From: Lachnocurva sp029100405
GTDB taxonomy: Bacteria; Bacillota; Clostridia; Lachnospirales; Lachnospiraceae
NCBI GenBank assembly: GCA_046263755.1
Contig: JBJYZC010000023.1
Coordinates: forward strand, 1-28,460
Reading direction: 5' to 3'
Length of the DNA: 28,460 nt
Shown here in pieces: positions 16,020 through 24,846 of this stretch; within the stretch, counting starts at the first letter, position 1; every line of letters starts with the position of its first letter. A program made the translations under genes and the position numbers. Below the pieces are notes generated by a model, which did not search any database, was not told where the DNA came from, and saw only the letters and a list, made by a program, of their open reading frames with translations.

Positions 16020-17531
16020 ATGGGCAAGCCAACGGGTTTTCTGGAATACAGAAGAGAGGCAAATACAGATATTCCGCCGAAACAGCGGATCGAAAATTAT
16101 GAATATTTCCACGAGGCAATCAGTGAAGAAGACAGGAGAGAGCAGGGCGCACGCTGCATGAATTGCGGCGTTCCCCTCTGCCAGTCAGCAATGAAACTTC
16201 ATGGCATGGTGACCGGATGTCCGCTTCACAATCTGATTCCGGAGTGGAATGATGGGATCTATCAGGGACAGCCGGCATATGCCTACTCCCGTTTGCAGAA
16301 GACGAACAGCTTTCCGGAATTTACCGGCCGTGTCTGCCCGGCTCTCTGTGAGAAAGCCTGCACGGAAGGGGAACATGGAGATCCGGTCACTATTCGTGAC
16401 AACGAGCTCTATATTATAGAAACGGCATTTGAAAAGGGCTACCTCAAACCCCGGATCCCGGAGGTTCGTTCTGATAAGAAGATCGCTGTCGTTGGTGCCG
16501 GTCCTGCGGGTCTTGCAGCAGCGGACCGCCTCAACCGGAGAGGCCACAATGTCACGGTTTTTGAGCGGGAAGACCGGGTCGGCGGCCTTCTGATGTATGG
16601 CATTCCTAATATGAAGCTTCCAAAAGATGTGATCGAGCGCCGGAGGAAGCTGATGGAAGAAGAGGGTGTGACTTTCCGGACCGGAGTCAACGTCGGATCG
16701 GACATGAAGGCAAAAGATCTCTTAAAGGAATTTGATGCGGTCATTTTGGCTTGCGGTGCCAAGAAAGCAAGAAGTCTTCCTGCGGCAGATCCGGAGAAAA
16801 TCGGCGGAGTCTACTATGCAGTTGATTTTCTGACCCAGGCAACCCGGGATCTGCTAGAAGGAAAGGTGTCCGGAGGCCGGGCCAATGCCGGCCAATGTAA
16901 ACCGGGCAAAGATGCCGGAAAGAAGTTTGCCTATGGTAAGAATGTGATTATCGTAGGCGGCGGTGATACGGGAAATGACTGCCTTGCAACTGCCATCCGC
17001 CAGGGGGCCAAGAGTGTGCTCCAGCTGGAAATGATGCCGGAGCCGCCGGTTGAAAGAACGAGCGACAATCCCTGGCCGGAGTGGCCCAAGACCTTGAAAA
17101 CAGACTATGGCCAGGAAGAAGCCATTTCCCTCTTCGGCAAGGATCCGAGAGTCTATGAGACGACCGTGAAGTCCGTCGAGACCAGGAAAAATGGCGATCT
17201 GAAATCCGTTACTACAGTAAAGGTGAAGTTTGAAAACAGAAAGATGGTGGAAGTCGAGGGTACGGAGAAGACCTATCCCTGCGACCTGCTTTTAATTGCA
17301 GCCGGTTTTGTCGGCACGGAAGATCTGGCACCCAGGGACTTCGGCATCAAGCTTACCGCCAGAAATGTTGTAGAGACGGAAGAGGGAAAGTATGCAACAA
17401 ATGTCCCCGGCGTCTTTACGGCAGGTGACATGCACCGGGGCCAGTCCCTGGTCGTCTGGGGTATTGTCGAAGGCCGCCAGTGCGCCAAGGAAGTCGATGA
17501 ATATCTGATGGGCTATAGCGGGCTGGCGTGA
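16020..17531 (+). CDS. gltD: Glutamate synthase small subunit
   Basis: The 503-residue protein has the N-terminal 4Fe-4S cysteine clusters (GARCMNCGVPLCQS, GCPLHN, CPALCEKAC), an FAD-binding loop (AVVGAGPAGLAAADRL), an NADPH-binding loop (VIIVGGGDTGNDCLATA) and the C-terminal GVFTAGDMHRGQSLVVW. It passes electrons from NADPH to GltB. It lies 58 bases after gltB with an AGGAGGG ribosome site, so it is the second gene of gltBD. It ends 13 bases before the repeat that bounds the sugar island. Confidence 0.96.
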   Translation: MGKPTGFLEYRREANTDIPPKQRIENYEYFHEAISEEDRREQGARCMNCGVPLCQSAMKLHGMVTGCPLHNLIPEWNDGIYQGQPAYAYSRLQKTNSFPEFTGRVCPALCEKACTEGEHGDPVTIRDNELYIIETAFEKGYLKPRIPEVRSDKKIAVVGAGPAGLAAADRLNRRGHNVTVFEREDRVGGLLMYGIPNMKLPKDVIERRRKLMEEEGVTFRTGVNVGSDMKAKDLLKEFDAVILACGAKKARSLPAADPEKIGGVYYAVDFLTQATRDLLEGKVSGGRANAGQCKPGKDAGKKFAYGKNVIIVGGGDTGNDCLATAIRQGAKSVLQLEMMPEPPVERTSDNPWPEWPKTLKTDYGQEEAISLFGKDPRVYETTVKSVETRKNGDLKSVTTVKVKFENRKMVEVEGTEKTYPCDLLLIAAGFVGTEDLAPRDFGIKLTARNVVETEEGKYATNVPGVFTAGDMHRGQSLVVWGIVEGRQCAKEVDEYLMGYSGLA

Positions 17532-17544
17532 AAACCTAGCCTTT

Positions 17545-17804
17545 GGGGCGATTTATCGTAATACAGAGGAAATTTCAAAATTACGATAGTAATGCCCTCG
17601 GAAACTTCCTGATTTATCGTAATACAAGCTGACATCAAAAAATCCGATAGTGAATTCAAGCTTTCACTATCGGATTTTTCTATTTTGCTTTGAATTACGA
17701 TAATTGCTACGGATCTGGCCGTTTTGACTATCGTAAATTTGGAAAGTAATTTGTATTACGATAATTGCCTCGGAGCGGTCATCTCACCGTCATTTCCCGG
17801 ATGA
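17545..17804. repeat. Left 260-bp direct repeat flanking the sugar island
   Basis: This segment matches 23161-23420 over exactly 260 bp with no gaps and about 16 mismatches (hand count). It holds nested inverted copies of TTATCGTAATA / TATTACGATAA, a central bidirectional terminator, and, in its last 26 bp, an exact copy of the 3' end and stop codon of pyk. Here those 26 bp are not part of pyk but encode the tail of the AraC gene. Ends with imperfect inverted repeats (ATTTATCGTAATAC / GTATTACGATAATT) give it a MITE-like look. Confidence 0.95.
17638..17679. terminator. Bidirectional terminator between gltD and araC
   Basis: A 17-bp perfect stem (17638-17654 with 17663-17679; core ATCCGATAGTGAA) has an 8-base loop, with As before and Ts after, so it works on both strands. 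It can end gltD on the plus strand and the araC transcript on the minus strand. Confidence 0.85.
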
Positions 17805-18868
17805 AGAGTATCTGTTTTTATATTTTTCCGATATGCACCAGGGGTTTGGCAATAGACGGCACGAAAACAGTTATAGAATTGTGTTGTATTGGTGAATTGC
17901 AGATAGGTCATGATCTCTGCAATGGGGAGGTCTGTGGAAGCCAGGAGATCGGCTGCCTTCTTCATACAGATTGATATACCGAAGTTGGAAAGGTTTGTTC
18001 CGGAATATTTTTTCATGATGGTATTTAAATAATTGCCTGAGTAATGGAGTGTTTTTTCGAGTTCTGCACGTGAAATTCGGCCATTGGTTTCCTCCATGAG
18101 GCGACAGATATGGCAGTAAAGCAGATAGTCTGGTGCTGATTTTACTTGAATCTTAGACATATGAAAATGTGAATTATCCCCAATATATGCCATTAATTGC
18201 AATAAAAGACCTTCCAGGATCAATGTACTTCCAGGGAATGGATGTTGAATGATATTCCTAAAATTCAGACAAAGCGGATCGAGCACTTCCATCCAATTAT
18301 CATTGGTCATAGTAGGCATGAAGTCCAAGTATTCTTTTCCATTTGTTTTATGGCTATTTTCTATCATAAAGCTAAGAAGAGGATTCTTTCCGGGAAGTTC
18401 TTCCTTTGGAGAAAAACAATTCTGTTCTGCTTCCGAAAGCTGCTGTACTAAGGCTTTGGAAAGACCAATAAAAAGAATCTTGGCTGGACTGTAAAACATC
18501 TCCTTATGGGAAATGTTTCGATTCATAAGACAGCAGCTGCCTTTTCGAAAAGTAAATTCAGAGTGTTCGATTTCCTGATGAACTTCTCCATCCAGGACAA
18601 TCAGAAGTTCATAAAAATCATGATGATGGGGAGAGCGCCCGTTAAATGTTCGAATTTCCTGTTCACTTCGGAAGAAATGGGTGAACAGATGAGAGGGGGA
18701 TGCCAGTAAAAAATTCACAAAGTTATTTCCATTTGATCCTATGAGACAAGTTTCCTGTGTAAATTGCACGGGCGAGAGAATCTCAATATAGTTTTCGCTC
18801 TCTTTTCCGGCTACATGTGTCCGGATGATCTGCTCTATCAGATAACGATTGCTTTTTTCTTCAGACAT
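17756..18868 (-). CDS. AraC-family transcriptional regulator of the sugar operon
   Basis: From ATG (MSEEKSNRY; AAGGAA six bases upstream) the protein has 370 residues. The N-terminal part has a cupin-like sugar-sensing region (HHHDFYELLIVLDGEVHQEIEHSEFTF, about 95-125). The C-terminal part has the two helix-turn-helix motifs of AraC proteins (SRAELEKTLHYSGNYLNTIMKKYSGTN and IAEIMTYLQFTNTTQFYNCFRAVYCQTPGAYRK). It is divergent from the symporter and glycosidase and probably activates them. The last 15 residues (HPGNDGEMTAPRQLS) are encoded by the duplicated pyk end read in another frame, so the natural C-terminus has been replaced. A GTG five codons upstream is an alternative start. Confidence 0.92.
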   Translation of the reverse strand: MSEEKSNRYLIEQIIRTHVAGKESENYIEILSPVQFTQETCLIGSNGNNFVNFLLASPSHLFTHFFRSEQEIRTFNGRSPHHHDFYELLIVLDGEVHQEIEHSEFTFRKGSCCLMNRNISHKEMFYSPAKILFIGLSKALVQQLSEAEQNCFSPKEELPGKNPLLSFMIENSHKTNGKEYLDFMPTMTNDNWMEVLDPLCLNFRNIIQHPFPGSTLILEGLLLQLMAYIGDNSHFHMSKIQVKSAPDYLLYCHICRLMEETNGRISRAELEKTLHYSGNYLNTIMKKYSGTNLSNFGISICMKKAADLLASTDLPIAEIMTYLQFTNTTQFYNCFRAVYCQTPGAYRKNIKTDTLHPGNDGEMTAPRQLS

Positions 18869-18926
18869 AGATATTTCCTTCACGAATATGATAAGAATTC
18901 ATGACCTTGTTTTTCCGTTTCTGTCA

Positions 18927-18967
18927 TTGTTACACAATTCAAAGATTTATACAATGTACACAATTCA
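18927..18967 (+). promoter_or_regulatory. Promoter and candidate operators of the symporter-glycosidase operon
   Basis: TTGTTA (18927-18932), 17 bp, TACAAT (18950-18955) form a sigma-A type promoter. An exact 11-bp direct repeat, TACACAATTCA, occurs at 18931-18941 and 18957-18967, spaced 26 bp start to start, one copy overlapping the -35 and spacer and one at the expected start site. These are plausible binding sites for the divergent AraC protein, by inference only. Confidence 0.55.
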
Positions 18968-19041
18968 TCACATCATATTTCCTGATTCATTGGAATTATG
19001 ACGAAGCTTGTAGAAAGGGGTAATTAAAAGAGGTGGATGAA

Positions 19042-20421
19042 ATGGAAGGAAATGAAGAAAAAAAGTATTTAAAATGGTATCAGAAGTTGGCATATGGTTC
19101 CGGAGATCTGGCATCAAATGCAAGTTATGGGCTGGTTTCCAGTTTTGTTCTCTTGTATCTATCCAATACGATGGGCATGAACACAGGAATCATCGGCACA
19201 TTGATGCTAATTTCCAAGGTGCTGGATGGAATCACGGATATGATATTTGGAAATCTTATTGATCGGACCCATTCTAAACTCGGAAAGGCAAGACCTTGGA
19301 TGTTATATGCACAGATTGGTGTGTCGCTTTGCCTTGTGCTCCTATTTTCTGTTCCAGCTGGCTGGGCACCTGCCGCACAGTATGCATATTTCTTCGCTTT
19401 TTACACATCATTGAATGCTATTTTTTACACAGCTAACGGTATTGCATATTCTGCTTTGTCTGCACTGATTACGCATAATAAAAATGAAAGAGTGCAGCTT
19501 GGTTCTATTCGGTTTATGTTTGCTGTTGCTACAAATATTGTAATGGGTTTTTGGGTACCTACAGCAGTGAAGTCTTTTGGAGGTGGTGCATCAGGATGGC
19601 AGAAGGTCGCCCTGATCTGTGCAATCATTGGCCTTGTAGTGAATACTTTCAGCTGTCTGGACGTACATGAAATACCGGAAGAGGAGAATCCTGAAGCAAG
19701 AGAAGAAACTTCGAAGAATGAAAAGAATAACTTCCTGAAATCAGCAAAGCTGTTACTGACCAACAAGTATTTTCTTGGGATTCTCGTGATCTACATTGTC
19801 AATTATTTCATGGCAAATCTGACAACAGGATCTGCAGTCTTCTTTATGAAATATATCCTTGGCAAGGAATCATTACTTGGCCTCTTCTCGATGATGAAGA
19901 TGTTCCCGGTTATTATCGCACTTGTGATCACACCGATCCTGGTATCTAAACTTGGGAGCATGCAGAAGGTTGACTTCTGGGGATATCTGATTAGTGATAT
20001 CTTCGGCATTTTATTGATTGCTGCTTCTAGTCGTAAAAATATTACACTTATGCTGATCTTTATGTTTATCAAAGGTGTCTTTGCAGGGCCTCTGACCGGA
20101 ACACTCAATGCACTTATCGCAGAAATCAGTGGGTATACCTATCGTACGAAAGGCGAACACATTGAAGGAATGATGTTCTCCTGCTCCTCCGTGGGTGTTA
20201 AAGTTGGCGGTGGACTTGGAACAGCTGCAGTCGGCTGGTTGATGAATGCTGCAGGATTTGCCGGAAAAGCAACAGTTCAGACGGAATCTGCTTTGCATAT
20301 GATCTTTAATCTCTATATTACCTTCCCGGTAATTCTCGGTATTGTAATTACGATTCTTCTTGCCTTCATGAGAGTAGAAAAAGCAAATCAGAAGATTGAC
20401 AGGGAGAGACAGGCAAGATGA
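19042..20421 (+). CDS. GPH-family sugar:cation symporter (MFS)
   Basis: The protein (459 residues from ATG at 19042, GAGGTGG upstream) has about twelve membrane segments and the GPH (glycoside-pentoside-hexuronide) signature region GNLIDRTHSKLGKARPWML between helices 2 and 3. It carries a charged central loop (about 195-215, EIPEEENPEAREETSKNEKNN). It probably imports a glycoside with Na+ or H+. Its stop overlaps the glycosidase start by four bases (ATGA), so the two are translationally coupled and probably serve the same substrate. A GTG three codons upstream is the alternative start. Confidence 0.92.
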   Translation: MEGNEEKKYLKWYQKLAYGSGDLASNASYGLVSSFVLLYLSNTMGMNTGIIGTLMLISKVLDGITDMIFGNLIDRTHSKLGKARPWMLYAQIGVSLCLVLLFSVPAGWAPAAQYAYFFAFYTSLNAIFYTANGIAYSALSALITHNKNERVQLGSIRFMFAVATNIVMGFWVPTAVKSFGGGASGWQKVALICAIIGLVVNTFSCLDVHEIPEEENPEAREETSKNEKNNFLKSAKLLLTNKYFLGILVIYIVNYFMANLTTGSAVFFMKYILGKESLLGLFSMMKMFPVIIALVITPILVSKLGSMQKVDFWGYLISDIFGILLIAASSRKNITLMLIFMFIKGVFAGPLTGTLNALIAEISGYTYRTKGEHIEGMMFSCSSVGVKVGGGLGTAAVGWLMNAAGFAGKATVQTESALHMIFNLYITFPVILGIVITILLAFMRVEKANQKIDRERQAR

Positions 20422-22826
20422 AGAAAACAGAGCTACTTACTGATTGGAAATTTGAAAAAGACGATGGAAAGTCTGCGTTCCGATCCTTTGCAGGAGGAGA
20501 TCATTCAATTCCGGTTACCATTCCTTATGATGCCATGATACGGGAAAAACGCGATCCGAAATGCCCATCAGGTGCAGAAAGCGGCTTCTATCCTGGTGGA
20601 AAGTATATTTATTCCAGATATTTTACAGCCGATTATCCTCATGTCCAGATTCATTTTGATGGAGTCTATGGCAGAACGAGAGTGTATTGTAATGATCTTC
20701 TGATGGCAGAACATCGCTATGGTTATGATGGTTTTGATGTGGATGTGAGTGCTTGCCTTAGAAAGGAGAATATTCTTCGGGTTGAGGTTGACAATAGTCT
20801 GCAACCGGATAGCAGATGGTATACAGGAAGTGGTATTTACCGAAATGTTTACCTTCTAACAGGAGGGAATGTTTATATTGAAAATAGTGAAGTTAAGGTA
20901 AAAGTGCAAAGCCTTTCTTCAGAGATAGCTTTGCTTTCATTTCGTATACCTATCACCGTTCAAAGCCCAAGAGACTATTCTTGTGAAATAGATATAGTAA
21001 AAGAAGGCCAAACAGTCAGCCATTTTGTCCAGAAAATAGATTCGCCAGATCCGGGAAAGGAAGTTTTATCCATGATAGTTCCGGTAGAACATCCTGTGTT
21101 GTGGGATCCGGAACATCCATTTCTCTATACGATAAGAATTGCTCTTCCTGGATTGGACGAAGTAAGTTTTCCCTTCGGAATTCGTACAGTATCCATTGAC
21201 CCGGTTCGTGGTTTTGTTTTAAATGGACATCAGATCAAACTCCGGGGAGCATGTATTCATCACGATAACGGTATCATTGGAGCGGAGACTTTTTACGAAG
21301 CTGAATTCTATCGTTGTCGACGTCTTAAAGAGGCGGGATTTAATGCTATTCGCTCGGCACACCATCCAATGAGTGAAGAAATGCTTCTCGCCTGTGACCG
21401 ACTTGGGATGCTGGTTATGGATGAACTTTGCGATGTCTGGACCAGACATAAAAATCCATTTGATGTGGCAGATGTGTTTCTATCTGAATCAGATCTGTGG
21501 ATCCGTCATATGGTGGAGAAGGATTATAACCATCCATGTGTTGTTTTATACAGTGTAGGAAATGAAATCGGGGAAGCCGGGACAGTGCAGGGAGAGCGAA
21601 TCTGCCGTCATTTATGTGAAAAGTTTCGAGAATTAGATGATACACGCTTTACCACAAATGCTCTCAATGGGCTAAATTGTGCAGGTTATCGGCTGAAAAA
21701 GATTCTTTCAGATGTTTCTGAACATTTTGAGAATAGCGATAGGAATAGTGGGCAGGAAAACAGTATTAGTGCTATGAATCAATTCATGAGCCTGATGTCT
21801 GGAGAAAAGGGAAAGTTTTTTGCTACGCATCCACTGGTGACTGAGGCATTGCAGCTTTGTGAGCAGAGTACAGATGTGGTTGGCTTGAATTATCTGTCGG
21901 ATCGGTATGAACTAGAACAAAGTATCAATCCGACAAAGGCTGTACTTGGCACAGAAACTTACCCGGGACAAATCGAGAGCCTTTGGAAGACGGTAATGCG
22001 TTGTCCACATGTGATTGGTGATTTCACATGGGCGGGTTATGACTATATCGGAGAAGCTGGAGTAGGAATATATCATTATGATGGAACAGAGAACTTTAGC
22101 AGTGTATATCCGGAACGATTGGCTTACATAGGAGATATTGATTTAATTGGAAGCAGGCGGCCGATTAGTTATTATCGCGAAATTGTATATGGTTTACGAA
22201 AGGAGCCTTATATTACGGTAGGAAATATGGACCATTCGGGAGAACAGCCATCGATGACTGCCTGGATGTGGCGCGATTGTGAATCAGACTGGACTTGGCC
22301 ATCCAAAGAAGGAAAATTAGCAGAAGTAGATGTTTACAGCGCCTCAAGCGAGGTAGAACTTTTGCTGAATGGAAATTCTCTGGGAAGAAAGCCTTGTGGC
22401 AAAGATAATCATTTTCTTGCTTCTTATCAGATTCCATATGAACCAGGGACGCTGACAGCAATTTCCTATGAAGAAAGCTCAGAAACCGGGCGCTTTTGTA
22501 TTATTACGGCTGGAAGACCGGCGGCATTGAAAATGGAAAAAGTGACAGTGAATGAGAAGCATCTGGTGCTGATCAAGGTATCGGTTGTGGATGAAGCCGG
22601 TACGATCAACCGTCATTCTGATCTCATATTGAATGCAGTGGTCACAGGGGCAAAGATAGAGGCTTTTGGAAGTGGCGCCCCATCTGGAGAAGAAGCATAC
22701 TGTACAAGTAGTTCAACAACATTTCATGGACAGGCACTATTGGCAGTTCGCCTGAATCAGGAAAAAGCAAGTGTAAGGATTACATCGGCAGGTTTACCGG
22801 ATGCTAGGATGGAGATAAATGTATGA
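20418..22826 (+). CDS. Glycoside hydrolase family 2, beta-galactosidase-like
   Basis: The 802-residue protein has the GH2 layout: jelly-roll sugar-binding domain (about 1-150), immunoglobulin-like domain (about 155-258), TIM barrel (about 260-560) and C-terminal accessory beta domains. The likely acid/base is E383 (YSVGNEIGE) and the nucleophile E513 (LGTETYPGQ). RGACIHHDNG and NAIRSAHHP are typical of the family. There is no signal peptide, so it acts on sugar taken up by the symporter. Beta-galactoside is the first guess, but beta-glucuronide or another beta-glycoside cannot be excluded. Codon use is more AT-rich than in gltBD or pyrG, consistent with acquisition. Confidence 0.9.
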   Translation: MKKTELLTDWKFEKDDGKSAFRSFAGGDHSIPVTIPYDAMIREKRDPKCPSGAESGFYPGGKYIYSRYFTADYPHVQIHFDGVYGRTRVYCNDLLMAEHRYGYDGFDVDVSACLRKENILRVEVDNSLQPDSRWYTGSGIYRNVYLLTGGNVYIENSEVKVKVQSLSSEIALLSFRIPITVQSPRDYSCEIDIVKEGQTVSHFVQKIDSPDPGKEVLSMIVPVEHPVLWDPEHPFLYTIRIALPGLDEVSFPFGIRTVSIDPVRGFVLNGHQIKLRGACIHHDNGIIGAETFYEAEFYRCRRLKEAGFNAIRSAHHPMSEEMLLACDRLGMLVMDELCDVWTRHKNPFDVADVFLSESDLWIRHMVEKDYNHPCVVLYSVGNEIGEAGTVQGERICRHLCEKFRELDDTRFTTNALNGLNCAGYRLKKILSDVSEHFENSDRNSGQENSISAMNQFMSLMSGEKGKFFATHPLVTEALQLCEQSTDVVGLNYLSDRYELEQSINPTKAVLGTETYPGQIESLWKTVMRCPHVIGDFTWAGYDYIGEAGVGIYHYDGTENFSSVYPERLAYIGDIDLIGSRRPISYYREIVYGLRKEPYITVGNMDHSGEQPSMTAWMWRDCESDWTWPSKEGKLAEVDVYSASSEVELLLNGNSLGRKPCGKDNHFLASYQIPYEPGTLTAISYEESSETGRFCIITAGRPAALKMEKVTVNEKHLVLIKVSVVDEAGTINRHSDLILNAVVTGAKIEAFGSGAPSGEEAYCTSSSTTFHGQALLAVRLNQEKASVRITSAGLPDARMEINV

Positions 22827-22995
22827 AAAACAAAAAATTCGAAGTAATGTGGTTTTGCTTATAGCATTATTGCTATTAATCACAAATACACCAATCTCAA
22901 CGTCTGCGCGGACGGTGACTTCCGAAGCAGCTCGCGGAACGCCTAATCATGATCTTTTGAAAGAAGCTGTAGAATTTCCTCCTGATTCAGTGTAA
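22819..22995 (+). pseudogene. Truncated secreted or membrane-anchored ORF at the end of the sugar operon
   Basis: An ATG at 22819 with GGAG upstream overlaps the end of the glycosidase gene by eight bases and opens a 58-codon frame. It starts with a clear signal-peptide-like segment (KIRSNVVLLIALLLLITNTP). From about codon 30 the sequence is the antisense of an IS256-type transposase start, so the natural remainder of the gene has been replaced. It was probably a third gene of the operon, perhaps a secreted hydrolase or binding protein; that role cannot be judged from 28 residues. Confidence 0.5.
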
Positions 22996-23094
22996 TATTG
23001 AGTTGAGCCATAGTTTTCATCCTTTCTTAAGTGTTGTGTGGTAACTTCATTTTAACTGAAAGGTGGAGCCTTGGCTCTTTTTGTATTTAGTTTT
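22917..23094 (-). mobile_element. Remnant of an IS256-family insertion sequence (transposase 5' end)
   Basis: On the minus strand ATG at 23011-23009, with an AAAGGA site, begins MAQLNITLNQEEILQLLS, the N-terminus I recognise from IS256-type (mutator) transposases of gut Clostridia. It continues KDHD, an in-frame TAG (22945-22943), then AFRELLRKS, where family members have a residue such as Glu in place of the stop. After that the match ends. Only the 5' end of the element survives, so it is dead. The stretch to the right (23095-23160) holds no gene, only a partial extra copy of the repeat module (from about 23128). Confidence 0.75.
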
Positions 23095-23160
23095 CGAATT
23101 TACACCATTATATGGGCTGTATCGAAGTTTCAAAATTACGATAGCTGGTGTCTTGGAGAT

Positions 23161-23420
23161 GGGGCGATTTATCGTAATATTGAGGGAATTTTAAAATTAC
23201 GATAGCAGTGCCCTTGGAAACTTCCTGATTTATCGTAATACAAGCTGAAATCAAGAAATCCGATAGTGAATTCAAGCTTTCACTATCGGATTTTTCTATT
23301 TTGCTTTGTATTACGATAATTGCCTCGGATCTGGCCGTTTGGACTATCGTAAATTTGAAAAGTAATTTGTCTTACGATAATTGCTTCGGAGCGGTCATCT
23401 CACCGTCATTTCCCGGATGA
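23161..23420. repeat. Right 260-bp direct repeat, overlapping the end of pyk
   Basis: This is the partner of 17545-17804. Here the last 26 bp (23395-23420) are the genuine 3' end of pyk, which marks this copy as the ancestral one and the left as the duplicate. Just upstream, 23128-23160 is a diverged partial copy of the same module (TTTCAAAATTACGATAG). Confidence 0.95.
23254..23295. terminator. Bidirectional terminator downstream of pyk
   Basis: The same palindrome as in the left repeat (core ATCCGATAGTGAA / TTCACTATCGGAT), with Ts on the right and a shorter A run on the left. It can stop the arcC-pyk transcript on the minus strand. Confidence 0.8.
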
Positions 23421-24828
23421 CATTGGTAGTTCCGCTGACGCCCAGAGGAACACCGGCCGTTACAATGACAATATCCCCGGCCTGAACCAGTCTCTCTTCC
23501 TTGGCCCGTCTGATGGCAACCTGGAAGAGCTCGTTCTCATCATCTTGCTTTTCAATCAAAACCGGTGTGACACCCCAGTTCATGTTCAGCTGACGCCAAA
23601 CCTGTTCCTCAGTACAGCCTGCAATGATCGGGCTTAAAGGACGATACTTGGCAACCATTCTTGCGGTACGACCACTCATGGTGACAGTCAGGATTGCAGC
23701 AGCACTCAGATCTCCGGCCATGAGGCAGGCAGAATGAGAAACCGCATCGGTGACGGTCTGGTGCTCACTTCTCTCATAGCGGTGCTGACGGTTGAGATAG
23801 TTGATATCCTGCTCGGTCCGCCGGGCGATCCGGTCCATAGCCCGGACAGCCTCTACCGGATAGTCGCCCATGGCGGATTCGCCGGAAAGCATGATGGCAG
23901 AAGTTCCGTCATAAACCGCGTTTGCAACATCGGTAACCTCGGCTCTTGTGGGCCGCGGATGATGGATCATGGAATCCAGCATCTGGGTAGCAGTGATAAC
24001 GACTTTGCCCTTCATATAAGTCTTCTTAATAATCATTTTCTGGAGGGAAGGTACCTCCTCCATAGGAATCTCAACACCCATATCGCCGCGGGCTACCATG
24101 ATGCCGTCTGCCGCATCAATGATAGAGTCGATATTGTTGATTCCCTGGTTGTTCTCGATCTTAGCGATGATCTTGATATTCTGTCCGCCGTGCTCGCTCA
24201 GGACCTGTCGAATATCATTGATGTCATTTGCGGTTCTGGTGAAGGAAGCCGAAATGAAATCAAAGCCCTGTTCACAGCCGAAGACGAGATCGGACCGATC
24301 CTTGGGGGAAATATAAGGCATACTGAGGTCTACATTTGGAACATTAACGCCCTTTTTATCGGAGACATGACCGCCATTTAAAACGGTACAATTGATGTCA
24401 TCGCCAACAACATTGTCAATGACAAGCTCAATCAGTCCGTCATCGATCAGGATATGGTCATCGGCCTTGACGTCGCGCGGCAGTTCCTTGTAAGAGATGG
24501 AAACAATGGAAGAAGTACCCTCGACTTCGCGGGCGGTCAGAGTGAATTTCTGACCCTCTTCCAAATCCACAGCGCCATCTTTGAAGGTCTTCAGACGAAT
24601 TTCCGGTCCCTTGGTATCGAGCATGGCTGCAATCGGTGCGCCGAGACGCTCTCTGACCTTCTTCAGCCGGTTCAGACGGCCTTCCTGCTCCTCATGATCT
24701 CCATGGGAGAAGTTGAAACGGGCAATATTCATGCCGGATTTGATCAGCTCTTCCATTTTCTCCTCGGAATCGGAAGCAGGTCCCAGTGTACAGATAATCT
24801 TTGTTTTACGACGATAATTGTCTTTCAT
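23395..24828 (-). CDS. pyk: Pyruvate kinase
   Basis: The 477-residue protein has the pyruvate kinase barrel: RRKTKIICTLGPAS at the start, ARFNFSHGDHEEQ, catalytic K223 and metal ligands E225 and D249 in IIAKIENNQ...MVARGDMGVEIPMEEV, and MLSGESAMGDYPVEAV. It transfers phosphate from phosphoenolpyruvate to ADP, the last ATP-yielding step of glycolysis. The length is that of the short bacterial form without an extra C-terminal domain. It lies 18 bases after arcC, so both form an operon. Its last 26 bp are duplicated at 17779-17804. Confidence 0.97.
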   Translation of the reverse strand: MKDNYRRKTKIICTLGPASDSEEKMEELIKSGMNIARFNFSHGDHEEQEGRLNRLKKVRERLGAPIAAMLDTKGPEIRLKTFKDGAVDLEEGQKFTLTAREVEGTSSIVSISYKELPRDVKADDHILIDDGLIELVIDNVVGDDINCTVLNGGHVSDKKGVNVPNVDLSMPYISPKDRSDLVFGCEQGFDFISASFTRTANDINDIRQVLSEHGGQNIKIIAKIENNQGINNIDSIIDAADGIMVARGDMGVEIPMEEVPSLQKMIIKKTYMKGKVVITATQMLDSMIHHPRPTRAEVTDVANAVYDGTSAIMLSGESAMGDYPVEAVRAMDRIARRTEQDINYLNRQHRYERSEHQTVTDAVSHSACLMAGDLSAAAILTVTMSGRTARMVAKYRPLSPIIAGCTEEQVWRQLNMNWGVTPVLIEKQDDENELFQVAIRRAKEERLVQAGDIVIVTAGVPLGVSGTTNVIREMTVR

Positions 24829-24846
24829 CTGATTCTCCTTTAAAGT

